Shown here: positions 48,901 to 62,600 of the stretch, piece after piece
Layout: every line of letters begins with the position of its first letter
How positions within the stretch are numbered: position 1 is the stretch's first letter
From: Ridgeia piscesae
Taxonomy: Eukaryota > Annelida > Polychaeta > Sabellida > Siboglinidae
DNA length: 64,000 nt
Direction: 5' to 3'
Assembly (NCBI GenBank): GCA_025642075.2
Contig: JAODUO010000559.1
Coordinates: forward strand, 57,501-121,500
Position numbers and translations under genes: made by a program
Notes under the pieces: generated by a model
Seen by the model: only the letters and a program-made list of their open reading frames with translations
What the model was told of the DNA's origin: nothing
The model's database searches: none

Positions 48901-51900
48901 AGACATTAGACAGGCTGTAACCACATCAGCGGTGGACCAGGGACATAGCAACATGTTTACTATTAACTCTGAAACATGAACCATATCCCTGAGAATTAAT
49001 TTCTGAGTTTTCCCAGGTGGTTAATCCAGGGCTACACCTGACAGACAATTAACAGCTGCCTTGATTGTTGTTACATTAATCCATTACCCAAGGATGGGAG
49101 GGATGGTTAGATGTCATTCAATCAGGGATGAGGAACAAATAGTGCAGCAAGCCCCTTTAATTAATAACATTAATAGCAATAAACTTTCTTTACCCAAATC
49201 ATGATTATGCAGTATCTTCCGAGGAATCATAAGATTAATATTTGCACCTGTAAAATGCAGTAGGGGTTTATCAAAATAAACTGCATAAAAGATATGGATA
49301 AAAATAGCTCGTCATGTTAAAATATTTATGATATAGCATGTCACTGGTGTCTAGCCAAGTCTGGTCTAACCCTGCAATTACGAGAAAACAGATCTGGGTC
49401 TACATAGTACATATAACACATAGTATCCCGCTACAGCACAAACAGCGCCAGGCGTAATGGACACATCTATTCTCACACGAGGCAGCAACATGTAACGAGG
49501 CATGGGAAAACAAACCAGCGTGTCCGTCTCGCCAGGAACCCCCGTGGAGATTGCACAGCAAGGCGCAATTTTTACAGATGATAGACAACTACGTCAACAT
49601 GCTCGTAAATGTCAGTGCAAGGCGATTTAAACGCATTTTCAACAATCGTGTGTACGTAAACTATACGCATCGCCGATGGTAAAGCTGTTATCGGTGTGGT
49701 CACATCGGCACGGAGTCAGTGACGAAATATCTATGACTTCATGATGTAACCACAAATTCTGTCACCTGCCAAAGCTCTCTATTTTAACCTAGTAGCTACT
49801 TGTAAACTCATTTAATCCATACAACAATAGCTGTATCTAACCCCACAATGTTCAGCTATCTGATCCTACATTTTTTCTGCGGTACGAAATAGGGCAACGT
49901 GGGACTGATAAACTACAGGTATGTTTGTTATGCCCAATTGGTATAGGACCACCAGCAGTTGGTTTAAGCTGCCCCAGACCTTGCCATAACCACAACCACT
50001 CAAATGTAAGCCACTCCAGATGTCAGCTCTTCCAGTGCTTCTCTCAACTGGCATATACAACAGCACTGGCAATGGCCACATGCTATAACAGCACCACCAT
50101 TCACCAGTGCATGATGAATGGTAGGAGGGGGTGGGGAGGGGTGGGGAGGTTGTCATCACACTTTGAGTACTTCTCTGCATGTGATTCAAAACACTGACTC
50201 TGCAGCAGTTGCAGCAATCCAGGAAAACGTTCCACAACCTCCCTAGATAGTGCTGATGGGGAACATAGAGATGGGGACAGAAGAGATGGGGGACAGAGGA
50301 AATATGGAAATGGAGGAGACACAAAAGAGGGACCATGAAAATATGGGCCAGGCACAGCAGACATCAGAAGGGGACATAATGCTGATATAGGTTAGAGGAT
50401 GGTGGACAGATGGGTATGTGGTACAGTAGAAACAGGACACTGGACTTAGGGGAACAGTTGCCCAGAGCAACAACACTGACCCGTCCAGGCTGTTCCCTGT
50501 GAGAAGGAGATATAAAGTGGCCAGGAAGACAGATTGAGACTAGCCACAGCAGGAGCAACCTAGCCAACCTGTCACAAGGGTTAACTTAATGAGGAGACAT
50601 TGCACAGGCTGTGGTCACAAGCCTCCAGCTCCTGCATGGATACCACTGACAGGCCCAGGCCCACGCCCACCTCCTGCATGCCTCCACTTGAAACACAAGA
50701 CATCACTGGGAATCAACCCAGGGAGTCTTCCCAAGGGGTAGGCCACCACTGAATTTGAGAGCTCATACCTAACTGTGTTTTAATTGTTGTGTATCAAAAG
50801 ACATAAATCCTTAACCCCCTGCTGGCAAGGTTAGTTCAGTGTTATTAATTTATGTTTGCAGGATGAGTAAATGTCCAAGTACTTGCATCAGCGGGATGTC
50901 AATCTGTCACACCAAGCAGCCACTCACCATAAATGTTAATTGTACACATTTTCCCATTCTAAATATAATGATGCTGCTTTAATGGCTACAGTGGCTAAAC
51001 TGTGAGGCTTCCCTGCTAGCAATAATCCAGTTCAGGAAATTAACTGTCATGCTGCAGCTGAATTTGTTATCAATACCATGGACAGTTAATTGAAGAACTC
51101 TTTGTCTTCTGACTGGTCTGACCAGCAGATGTGGCCAGAAGTCAGGGCTATAATAACATTCAGAAGAAAAATCCACAACATTACAATTTATACAAATGAA
51201 GCAACTGTTTTTGTATATCTGGTTGGACCTTACACTTGACCACTAATAAGTCTGTCTACCAATTGCAACTGGGAAACATTCAGCCATGTTGCAATTACTA
51301 TATGAAAGCAAGATGTTTGTTCACATACACCTCAAGTACTCATTCAAATGGCTAAATGGCGCAATGAAACTGCCCTCTGAAATAGCAGCAGGGAGATCAG
51401 GGAGATTAAAACTTAGAAATCCTTCAGCCCATTACTGTGTAACAACATGCTTTACATCATGTGAAGTCGATGCCACGTAGCACTGAGATTAAACAAACCT
51501 ACAGGTAAATCAGAACTGAATCAATTCTAAGTCACTGTGAAGAAATGTGTTTCTGGAGAAAACGAAGGACCACTAGATGAAGGAGGCAGGCAGCACAGAC
51601 AGACTGATGACAAAGACCAGTGATGAAAATCACAGGACACATGCACATTTGCAGGAATGATGGCACCAGCAACTGCCAACCAGAGAGAAGTGTTTCTTTG
51701 CTCACTCACCTGGTTTTTCTTTTTTGCCAACACCAGGTTGGTCATGTGACCAAACGGCAGACCGAGCTGGACAATCTCGCCTTCTGTTGTGTCGCTGGGC
51801 ACACCGCGGAAGTGTAGCACCTTGCTTGGCTTGCCGGCCTGGTGTTGGTCCAGCTTCACCTGTCGACACACAAGCATACACATCACTGGATGGGTCTACT

Positions 51901-51985
51901 TGTACCTGTACACTTGTGTGTGTGTGTGTGTGTCGACACACAAGCACACACACACCACTGGATGGGTCTACTTGTACCTCTACAC

Positions 51986-52063
<78 letters not shown>

Positions 52064-53467
52064 GACAGTTTACGATGAAGTCACAGTTTGGCTCTGATGT
52101 GTGCACTGATTTTGATATCTTAATATGGGTCTCGTTGTAGCTTGTAGAAACAGAGAAATGTTTCCATGTGACGCAGTATCCTGTAGTAGTGGTCAAATTG
52201 ATTCACGCTTATCTGGCAAACCTCGTCATCCAAATAACAAGTATACTTATATCATTCAGCCATGACAGTTACCATAGTTGTAGTTTCCAGTGCTCGACAA
52301 CGTTCTATCAATTGACTAGTCCGTATGTATTATGGTTACAATGTGATAAATGATATAATTACTGTACAATGACTAATCATTTATGTATATCAACTAAATG
52401 TCTATGGCTGAATAAACTGCAGCTATGGGTATATTTATAATACAGCTATGTGCGTTTACTTGTTGAAAAATGACAAAACTGTTGTCATTTGATACATGCA
52501 TTCATGAGTAACTGAATTATATTTTATAGGACAGAAGTACAGCCACAATGTATTCTAATATTAGCAACATACGGACGTGTTACTACAAGAAAATGAGCCA
52601 GCAAGAATAGATGCAGAAATAATTAATTGACCAGTCAAAAGGTTCAAATTACATTTGATCTATGGAGAGATAAATTAAACACTTGGTGGAATGTTACCAT
52701 GACAACCTACCACTGCTCATTTTTCACACTCCTTACCATAAAAGCCCAGGTATGCCATTACAGTAACAATAGACCGGTGCGATATTTCATATTACCACAA
52801 AGTAATAGCTGATAGTAATTTTCAACATCACTAGGGCAACTTCGCAATACCGTAATTTTCCCACAGTAGCCACCAAAGACCCCTATTATTAACAACCCTA
52901 CCCCTGTGGACATAACGAGAGAACGACAACACTAGCCTGAAAGCAGTACTGTACAGGTACACCTGCCATCAAAGCCCAGAGAGATCAATAAGATGGCAGT
53001 GGTCAGCCAGAGAAATTGCTTCAGTGTTAGCATGAGAAAAGCATTAACTCAGGCACAGTGTGGCGTCAGTAAACACACAGACAAGAGATTCAGTGAGGCG
53101 TAAAGGGGAACACAAAAGGGACACAGACAGTGGCTAAGCAGTGCAGGAATACCACTGGTGTGCCTGGCTTGGACGAGGTGAACTAAGACAGAATGAGTCA
53201 TTGCATATGAAGTCAACCGTGAAATTGCAAAACACTTCTCAACATCCCCTTTAACATTGATGAAGCGAAGAACACATGTTGGAAATTTACTGGGATCAAG
53301 CTTCAGGCATGTGAGTAAAATGTCTACAGAGTTACTGCCTTACAACCTACTAATTACTTAAAGCAATTTAGTGCTATCTTTCATAACTTTTACCTCAAAT
53401 AGACCGAACAGTCTTAGCTTTATGTCTACTAACAATAATTTAGCTCCATTATGGCCAAACTTATGCA

Positions 53468-53508
<41 letters not shown>

Positions 53509-53528
53509 TGTATATGTATGTATGTATG

Positions 53529-53565
<37 letters not shown>

Positions 53566-53599
53566 TATGTATGTATATGTGTATATGTGTATATCTGTA

Positions 53600-53632
<33 letters not shown>

Positions 53633-56600
53633 ATCCGCATCTGTTTAGAGGAAACCACCTGAGACCTGAGAAGATGTATAGATAACAGGGCCAGATCATA
53701 GTAAGTTTTGGGTCACACTTCAGTCACTTTGTCTGGTGACATCCAACTGAGAGAATAAGTGCAGTAATATTGATTTGGATCCACAACAGAGCTGTACTTA
53801 ATTGTTGCAGTGTACAGGCGACCCCAATATTTTGTACATGGTGCATTACCATAAATGTCACTTCAAAGTTAATCGCTGTAATAAATGTCCTTAAATGCCA
53901 ACCGAAAATGAATGTACTTGTTCATAAACCTAAAAGCTCTCTGGGAAATTAATTACTTTCCATTCAAGAGCGGCAATGCGTTATCCACAAGCAAATGTTT
54001 TTTTCACAGCCCAATCAATTACCAGCACTTACTTCGTTGCCAGTTCTGTGTCATTTCTCAAATGTGCCCTACAGGAACTAACCATGGTACAAAACTTACT
54101 GCCTCATTCCCTACTAAGTGTATTGCCCTTGTGGTAATCCAATTTGCAGATGACTTGTTAATTACAGGACACTGACAAATTGTGAAAAAAGCAGGGTATA
54201 AAAATTACATATTGTTCAAACAAACAAACGTGTCCATTCAATGTGAATGGGAGACAGGTGTGTGGGTGAGAAGGAAATTGACGATTATTAGGTTGTTGGA
54301 AACGCTGTTTTAGAGAGAAGGAAACAAACAGTTTTAAAATATGGTACTGGAGGAGGATGCTGCAAATGGAATGGACAGTGAGGAGTGCTGACATGCCAGT
54401 TCTTGAAACAGCCAACCAACTCTTCTCCCTCACTGCATGGGCTCAGCTAAGAACAAAACCTATATTTTTAGGATTAAAATATGTATTTACAAGTAACATA
54501 CTTACTGGCTCTGTCACTTCAAAATACACTTGTAAATCATGCGTAAAGAAAACAGTAGGTTGGCAAGGCCAAGTAAGTTTGAATGAGCAAAGGCAAGAGG
54601 AAGAGACTGAGACCTCACACGAGATAGCGCTGCCATCATTCAGGACATCTGGTGACATCTACAGTGAGCTGTGTCCAACCAATCCCACTGCCTGTTGTTT
54701 CTCTCAACTGTCCAGTGCTAGTGATGTCTGATCTCACCTTCTTGGAAGGAGAAGCACGACATAGGATTGGTTGGTATAGGATTGGTTGAAGACATCATGA
54801 ATCACCTAGCAGGCTGTTCAGGAGTTTTCAAATGTAGCCTTTGCGTGGAATCGCCCATTACCTTTTTGGCTTCATTGTTGAGTTCTGTCTGGATCGGACT
54901 CATTGCCGTGCCGTTGGTCACCATGGAAGTTTGAGCAAGCAATTCATCAGACCCACGCTGCAACCAACAAATACATACATTAGGCACATACGATGACATC
55001 AATTTATGCCACATATGACTGATGACACTTGGCAATAAATGAATTTATTTCTCCCCAACTGTCCATTTTTTCTGTACAATCCCCTTGAAGACAGTTCAGT
55101 CGGGGACAATTTATTCCGGCATTGGCCTCACAAAAAGGTCAACAATCCCCAACCTGTTTCCAACCAATCTGTGCCTATTCTGTGGTCATGTGCTGATTTA
55201 ACCTGCAGGATTTATACCACATGGGGAAGCAGCCTGTGGCAGCTGCTAATTAATATAAATTCCCAGACCTGAAGGTTGGGAATATAGCCGGGAGGCAGAA
55301 CTTTCTCCCTTGCAACAGGCATACCAGTAAACTTCACTTAGCATTGCCGGCAGAGAAACTGACCATTTGGCACAAGCTGGAAAACAGAAAGTGGCCCCTG
55401 AACACAAAACAGAATGTAAAGGCGTTAAAGTTTATCTCTAGACGGCTGCAGTTTTAACATAAATAACCACTGCATCAAACCTTGCACAGGGCAGTGATTA
55501 TTAAGTACTGCGAATACATACATATTCTGGATCTTAACTTGGTTAGCAATTAGTGACCGTGACATGTTTCGTGCATCATTCCTGTGAGAAGACACAAGCC
55601 TTGCGGACTCCCACCGCTTCTGCTGGTGTACCTGGGCTCGAAATATCCCACATTCCCGCAGGTAAGGCGAACCAAGTGACAACTGTGGCATGTTCCAGTG
55701 GCCGGCACACACCTGTCTAGGTACCAGGTTGTGCTCACCCCAACTGTCCAATGGAATAAAGCCTGCTGTTTGATTTTAATTAACCTTTTCACCCCACAGG
55801 TAGGATGGCCACTTCACCTATCTCAGCCTTGGGGTAAGGGCAAGGTCACACGTCGGTTGAACCAACCATCCCACCTTAACGTGTGTTCATGTGCTAAAAT
55901 CAGAAATTCCCCACAATCTTGCAGCTACATCATTATGTAAATGCACACAGCGAGGGTTATAATTAATGTACAGATTGACAGCAGGACTTCATGCAAGCCC
56001 AAATTTTTGCCAGTCACACATGTTTTGATGGACAGTTTACAAACTTTAAATGTATCTAATGATCTGAAATGAACTACAAACACACATGTGACACCTTTCA
56101 TACTTACTTTTAATACCTATGGTTTTGGAAAAAAATGTTTATTTCCTTAATTTTTGTACCTGTCTACCCATAGTTCTACCTGTCTACAACGGGTTTTACC
56201 TGTCCAAATGACAGGTGGACGGGTCTCTGCATATAACGTCTCTGCATAAAACTATGATTGGCAGAGTGTAGATGTGCTATCACAAATGTCACCGCCTGCT
56301 AGTGTGTGGATGTTAATCCAATCGGCCGCAATTACCTGAAGATCGTGTTAATGGCATCAATCAAAGCGCACACAAAGAGCGACTGATACATACAGAGACC
56401 CGCTTTTACTTTCACAGTCGCCATAATGCACCATAAAAGGCCCATTAACAAGTGTGCATTATGCAGCACTCTGAGGGCCAGCTTGTGAGAATAATGAGAT
56501 CAGGGAAACTTAACACACCATAACACAAGACATTTGAGTGACTGGTCAGCGTAAGTAACAGTGACCAGTGTGAGAAATGCTGACCGATGTGACAAGCCAC

Positions 56601-59600
56601 AATAGCCTGGATGGGACGAATCTGGAATTTCATTCAAATATCGAATCGCATATCCTCGAAATTTCTAATACGAATATTCAGTGGTTTCAAATTCCATTAG
56701 AATACTGAACAGTGTTGAGATGTCTTGCCGGGACGCGACATCATCCTGTGGCCATGGGCACAAGTCCGTGCCCGAGTTGACGGCATCATGGCCATATGCA
56801 TCAATGTTTTTGTTTACTTTCTGATCTAACCATGAAAATGACTTCTTACAGCTGCCAAACTTATCCTCACATATCACACACAGGTTACAAAATAAAATCA
56901 TTTACATTCATGTAAAGAATAAAATTAAGAAAACAAACTCGCTCAAAACTCGACCTGATCTCGGTGCTTACCGTAACATTGGTAATTTATCTCAGGCGTT
57001 GCTAAATAAATGGCCTTCAAAAATGTTGGTTTTATGCTAATCCTAAAGTAAACATAACCCTAACTAAGCCTAAGCTAACTTCAACTAATCCTGAACTTAT
57101 CTGAAACCCTAACCTTAACCCGACATTGCTAACAAAAGACCCCTTGATCTTGATAAGCCAGTTCCTTTGAGCATAAAATATCCATAACAAAAGCCAAAAA
57201 ATGGCCTTACAACGAGATGTGAGCGTGTGAAGCAACACAAAGTCATGTATTCCACCGTAACTAATGCTGTTTCCAGCATATCTGTTCACATATTGACAAA
57301 CCAGGTTAAAATGAATGGGCAATCAGATGGATTGATGGATGCGTGTACCATGTTTTCTTCTAACAGGTACATACAGCTGCTTGCATACTGGGAACCCAAG
57401 TCCATGTGAACTAGTAAATTATACGAAGTATAACGTGCTGCGTAAGTTAAGAGCTGACAAGGACCAGTGTTCACCCCAAACAAACATTCAAATTAGACCG
57501 CAGTTTTGAAGCAACTTCCTCAACTAATGCATGTGTAATGTGGCTGTAATGCATACAGAACCAATAGACCAAAGCCATTAGCTTTAAAGATAGGGGCGGC
57601 CTAGCTTGGGAAATCCTTGCCCTAAGGCAGGTGATTGAACCTCCCTGATAAACAACAACTTTGTCTAACACTTTAAAACAAACTGCGGCAACGGAATAAA
57701 TTGCTGGTGTATCAAAGTGTGAGACATAACACACACTACAAAGTACAGGTCAGTGCATATATCACCAGGTCTCTCCATCAACAGCCACCAGCACGGTTGT
57801 CTATTTTATCCAGCAAGTGATAAACATAACATGTACATGCTGAAACCGAATTTGCCCGGTAGATGTACACAAAACTAAGATCAGCCCACTGAAGTAGTGC
57901 AGCCGGGGTAATCAATCGTGACAACCATTTGGCAAGGTGCAGCTAGAATATTAGTGTTGTTGACACGCACAACTGACAGCTGTGTCAACCAAGTCCCAAT
58001 GCTCAAAAGCACCCACACACAACAATGGCATTTCTTGTGATTAATTGCCTGTGCCAGGGCCAAACAAATGTGTTATCAGCGAGTGTCAGTGATGTGAAAC
58101 CACTGTGGCTACATGACATGCACATCATCTGATGTATTGGCAGGCCACACAAGCAGTAAGCAGATACATATGGGGCACTCTGTAACACACCGCTCCCTCA
58201 TGCCTTCACATTTGGAGTTCACCTGCTAGTTGACATCCTGTTGAATACTGACAAATGTACTTCAGTGTTTGGTAGACAAGTTCCAATTTCTGACACACCT
58301 GCATCCGCATAAGAGACATCCTAGACTCATGGCATAGTTAGATCTATACAGACAATTTACGGGTAAGAAATAGGTATGAGATCCTATTGACATGCAACAC
58401 AACACCTGTTGTGCACTGGCTGTTTAATCTGCTTTACCACCTGCACAGAATCAGTACAGTGCATCCAGCCTACCATCAGATAGGCAAGGACAACAGGTAA
58501 AACTGTCACCAAGCCCTGACCTCGACACAATTTATGTTGAGAGGACAGCTAACTGTCACCAATCCAGCATACCTAGACAGATAAGTTAACCTAATTGTCA
58601 CCAAACCCGGTCCACAACCCGATATACCTTAAGTGGACGACTAACATCCACCAACCAGAGGTACATTAACAGAACAGCTAACTCCCACCAAGCCCTATCT
58701 ACAACCCAACATACCTTGAGAGGACAGCTAATTCCCACTAAGCCCTGTCCCTGCAGTGTAGCCAGATCAATGATAGAGATCATCTTCTGGTGAGGCGTGC
58801 CCGTGCTGTACGCTGCTTGCTGTCAGCAGACAAATCATACACAGGAGATCCGAGCAGAAACTACACATTGCCTGTGACATCAGCAGGACTAGAGTTGTGG
58901 CGGTGGCCAGGCCGCACTGCCTCTGCATACATTAGCTACAATGGTGACGCCTGACAGGTTGACAGAGGCCCGCCAGCAGCCAATGACAGCTATTAATGCT
59001 GCCTGAATATCAACAGTAAATCACCTGGGACAGAGACTCCAGTGGCGCGGCCCGCCCTCAGAACAAAGCCAAGCAGTTGCCATGGTCGCGCCACCAAACA
59101 AACCTCACCGCTGTGGACAGAGGAAAGTAATCCAGCAGAGGTAATGGGAAGCTAATATTATCTTTGCACACTCGACAGTCGCTCCGCAATAAAGCGACCT
59201 GCATGGTCTAAGTAATCGCCATGGAGACGGTCCAAATAATTTCATTACTATCCATTTATGTGATCTACGCAGTAAGTGGATTGCGATCGCACTCTAGGAG
59301 AGCGGCACACAAGTCTCTTTCAACGGGAGAACCTACTATTGTTTCTTCGTCTTTCAGTCAGTGTTTATGTACATCAAGTATGCCAAGGTACATGCAGAAT
59401 GCGCCTACCACGAAAACCAGCAACAAGTTTGAAACCCTAGATACCACTAGTACATTTATGTTAGGACTTCAGCAAGTGCAAATTTTATTTGCTGCAAACC
59501 TAACTGTTTAACTGTGACAATCCAATATGCCATACCTTGTGTTAAAATAAACCAAACTTTGATAGTCTGTATTCTCCATTTATTTACCTCCTAAATAGAG

Positions 59601-62600
59601 AATACAGACTATCAAATTTTGCACGAAAACTTGTCTCCTTTACAATTTGCATGTCAGCAACCGCCCTAGCCACTACCAGCACTGATAATTTGATGATATA
59701 ACCTGGAGTGTTACTTTCAGTCCACATGCTGAAAGTAACAAATGATGCGACATGGAAAATCTAAGCAAGTGTTTTTGCGTGAATTGAAGCGGCTGTTTTT
59801 ACGCCAAAGAACCTGCGTGATGACACTTGTGGGATGATTAATGTATCACTCACCATTGATGTATTAGCTAATTCAAGCAGTTTTTAATCAAACGAGAAAT
59901 AGCATGCGAGTCACGGACACTGCAACCGGTGGCTTTTTGTGCATTTACTGTTTGTCAGATTCAAGCATTTGACAGCTGGCTGCCACGTGAACCTCCGCAA
60001 TGTGTGGGACTGTGTGCACACACAGTAATGAATACACATGTAAAATAATACCCTGGTTCTCATCAACACTGTACATTGGATCTGTTTCCTGCGTAAGATT
60101 AATCAGAATCGAACGAGTAGTTACATGTCCAACTTCACTTTGATTGTTTCTCTTGTCATACGCGGTTTCCCCAAAAGGTAACTTTACTAGTATTCACTAC
60201 TACAGGTGTATGTTGTCTTGCAATAGTCTGTTATTTAGTTCTAGTGAAGTCGTAGAGAGTCTGAAACTGTTTTACTGGATCCAGTCAGAAAATAAATGTG
60301 TTCTTTGGCTCTATATTCAAATATGATTTTCATAAAAGTAATACACATAGTAATGGTACTATAATTTTTTATGGTAATTAAATTAGGTAATACAAACTTG
60401 GTTCATGTTGCGGGCTTCATCACTAAATATACTAATAGGTCTAGTAATAATACACCTATACTCGTAATTAAAACGGTTCATAATTTGAATGTTTTACATT
60501 TGGTGCTGCATTGTCCAAAATGGCCCCTTTCTACACTCTAGATGGGCCATTGGCCCACTTCGCCAAGATCCTAGATTGAACCCTGGAATAACAAACACCT
60601 GTTAAAAATAGGGTCACATTTATCAACACATTTTTACATCCCTTGTAGACACCTCAAAGTATGACTTACGTAGTGTAAACAACTGTTACAAACAAAGACT
60701 GGTTTTGTTTAACTTGTAAAACAGAAACATGAGGGCAACAAACCAGTACATATTGGATACATTTCTACACTCAAACAAAGGTGTTCTAGAAGTGTGAAGT
60801 CTACTTACACTTATCAAGCTAGCGATACAGCATTGGTTCACTTGCTTTCACATGAAGCAACCCAAGGGGAATGAGGTTTACTAACAGAAAGGAGAGGTAG
60901 CATTAGTCTCCTAGAGCATGTAGCTAGACTACAGCTGTGCAACATTGTTACTTCCTGGATATTACTTATCGCTTACTGCAGGATGTCACAGCATCCGTTA
61001 ATAAACTCTCTATGGAAACTGATTAGTTCATTTAACAACCGGGTCAAATTATCTGGTAACACGTACTGGACGGTTTATAGGTAACACTGAGTGTGAATGC
61101 CACACCCTGCATATTGCAGAAATAATTACACTTGACATCAGGAAGCAGCAATGGATAGGATGTGAAACAAAATGTAACCCGGATCTGTTGCTAATTAGTG
61201 ATTACTTTACCCTGTACACGTGCCCATATATTTATATAAGCTATGAATGCAGAGGCCATTTGGATGCATGCATACTGTATAGGGCATTCAGAAATTACTG
61301 TAGGTCTATTGTAGGTGCAGCCACGCATGCATGCGTTCGTACCTAAAAACTACAGGTCATTTGACTTTTATAGCTTACACTGTACATGTACAAACATAAT
61401 TATATGTCGTGTATGTTGTGTATAGGGCACACAGAGGTACAGAAGCACTGAAACACACGTGCATGCCCATATCTGTTTCACCTTTCAAGGGCGTGGTGCC
61501 AGTGTGCCAATTAGTGCCACAAATGCCTGCAAGTTCTGGGACAAACAGGGGCTGTGACAAGACCCAAGTTGGCTCCCTGATTACACAGAAGGATCAGGAA
61601 TGACCAGACAGGGTTCCGAACGATTCCCCTCTGGGGCAACACAGAAACAGCCGCCAAGCACGTTTGCTGGCAAACTACATGGTGTGTTCTGCCATACGAT
61701 GCCTTCTGTGGCTCGAAGGCACCGCGTGTAACACCAATGCACCGCAAACCTTTTTTTGCACCATTCTGCCAAGAGAGAGTTCCCAAGTGTTTCACTGACG
61801 TGACAATATATCTGGGTGGTGTTTTGGGGCTGATTCTTTGCCCGATCTTTGCGATACATCATACACATTTAGAACTGACTGTAGGCTTTTAAATGTTCAT
61901 ATCATTAAGCATGGTACTGTCACAACAAGGTTAGATTTATAACCAGGCTAGTGTCACTGTGGAGGCGTTTATGTGTGCTTTTACTACTTCGTTGTGGATG
62001 CACATGCAGAAAAAGATAGAAAATAAGGTTTTCTTCTTTCTTGCCGTGTTTGATCGAGTAACGCTCCCAGTACAACACATCAAACATACCTACGTGGCAC
62101 ACCAGCACGAATGCATAAATATTTTATGTTATTTAATAAAACATGGCAACTTCCATTGTCTGCAGGCAGGCAAACAGAATACACACACCAGCAACATTAT
62201 ATAATTTTCAAAACAATACACATCACACAATTTCATACGGCGGGAAAGTTCCGATTTCTTTTATTTCTGTGAGCATCGCCCTATTCTACTACACAGCTAA
62301 ATATCCAGCTGGCAATGTTGCCATGATCTGCTCAATATGCACACACATAAAACCACACCTGAACGATTTTTGCAGATATTAAAAATACAGCATCAACCTA
62401 ATTCTGCTCACGCACCACTTTATGCGTATCACACTAGGGGATTCACACCTCGTCGTAAAACGATAACTCTTAGCTCTGATACCTCTCAGACGCCCTATCA
62501 CCGGCAACAGCTGACAGACGTAAAACACAAGGAGATATTATGACAAGGCATGAACATAGCACTGCAGTGTACCTACCACAGCATCGTTGGCTGCGGCCTC

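Larger units (their letters stand above)
54958..62576. other. PTBP intron 1 (7.6 kb): no gene recognised
   Basis: Compared with the other introns it has more non-repetitive, mixed-composition DNA, especially 58800-59250, which might include regulatory elements. Repeats and hairpins inside it are listed separately. No convincing additional exon was found. Confidence 0.4.

Noticed and set aside
49866..50336. 156-codon minus-strand frame in PTBP intron 3
   Set aside because: Its composition follows the pyrimidine-rich transcript strand; no domain or splice-linked exon is seen.
51724..52140. 138-codon plus-strand frame opposite PTBP exon 3
   Set aside because: It is the shadow of the real exon on the other strand continued by CA/GT repeats.
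58598..58783. Frame [13 protein letters not shown] considered as an extra PTBP exon
   Set aside because: No GT donor follows in a usable phase, no PTBP isoform I know has this block, and it overlaps a degenerate tandem repeat.
59221..59511. 96-codon plus-strand frame with a signal-peptide-like start ([20 protein letters not shown])
   Set aside because: It lies antisense in PTBP intron 1, shows no domain, and the hydrophobic start is within chance expectation.
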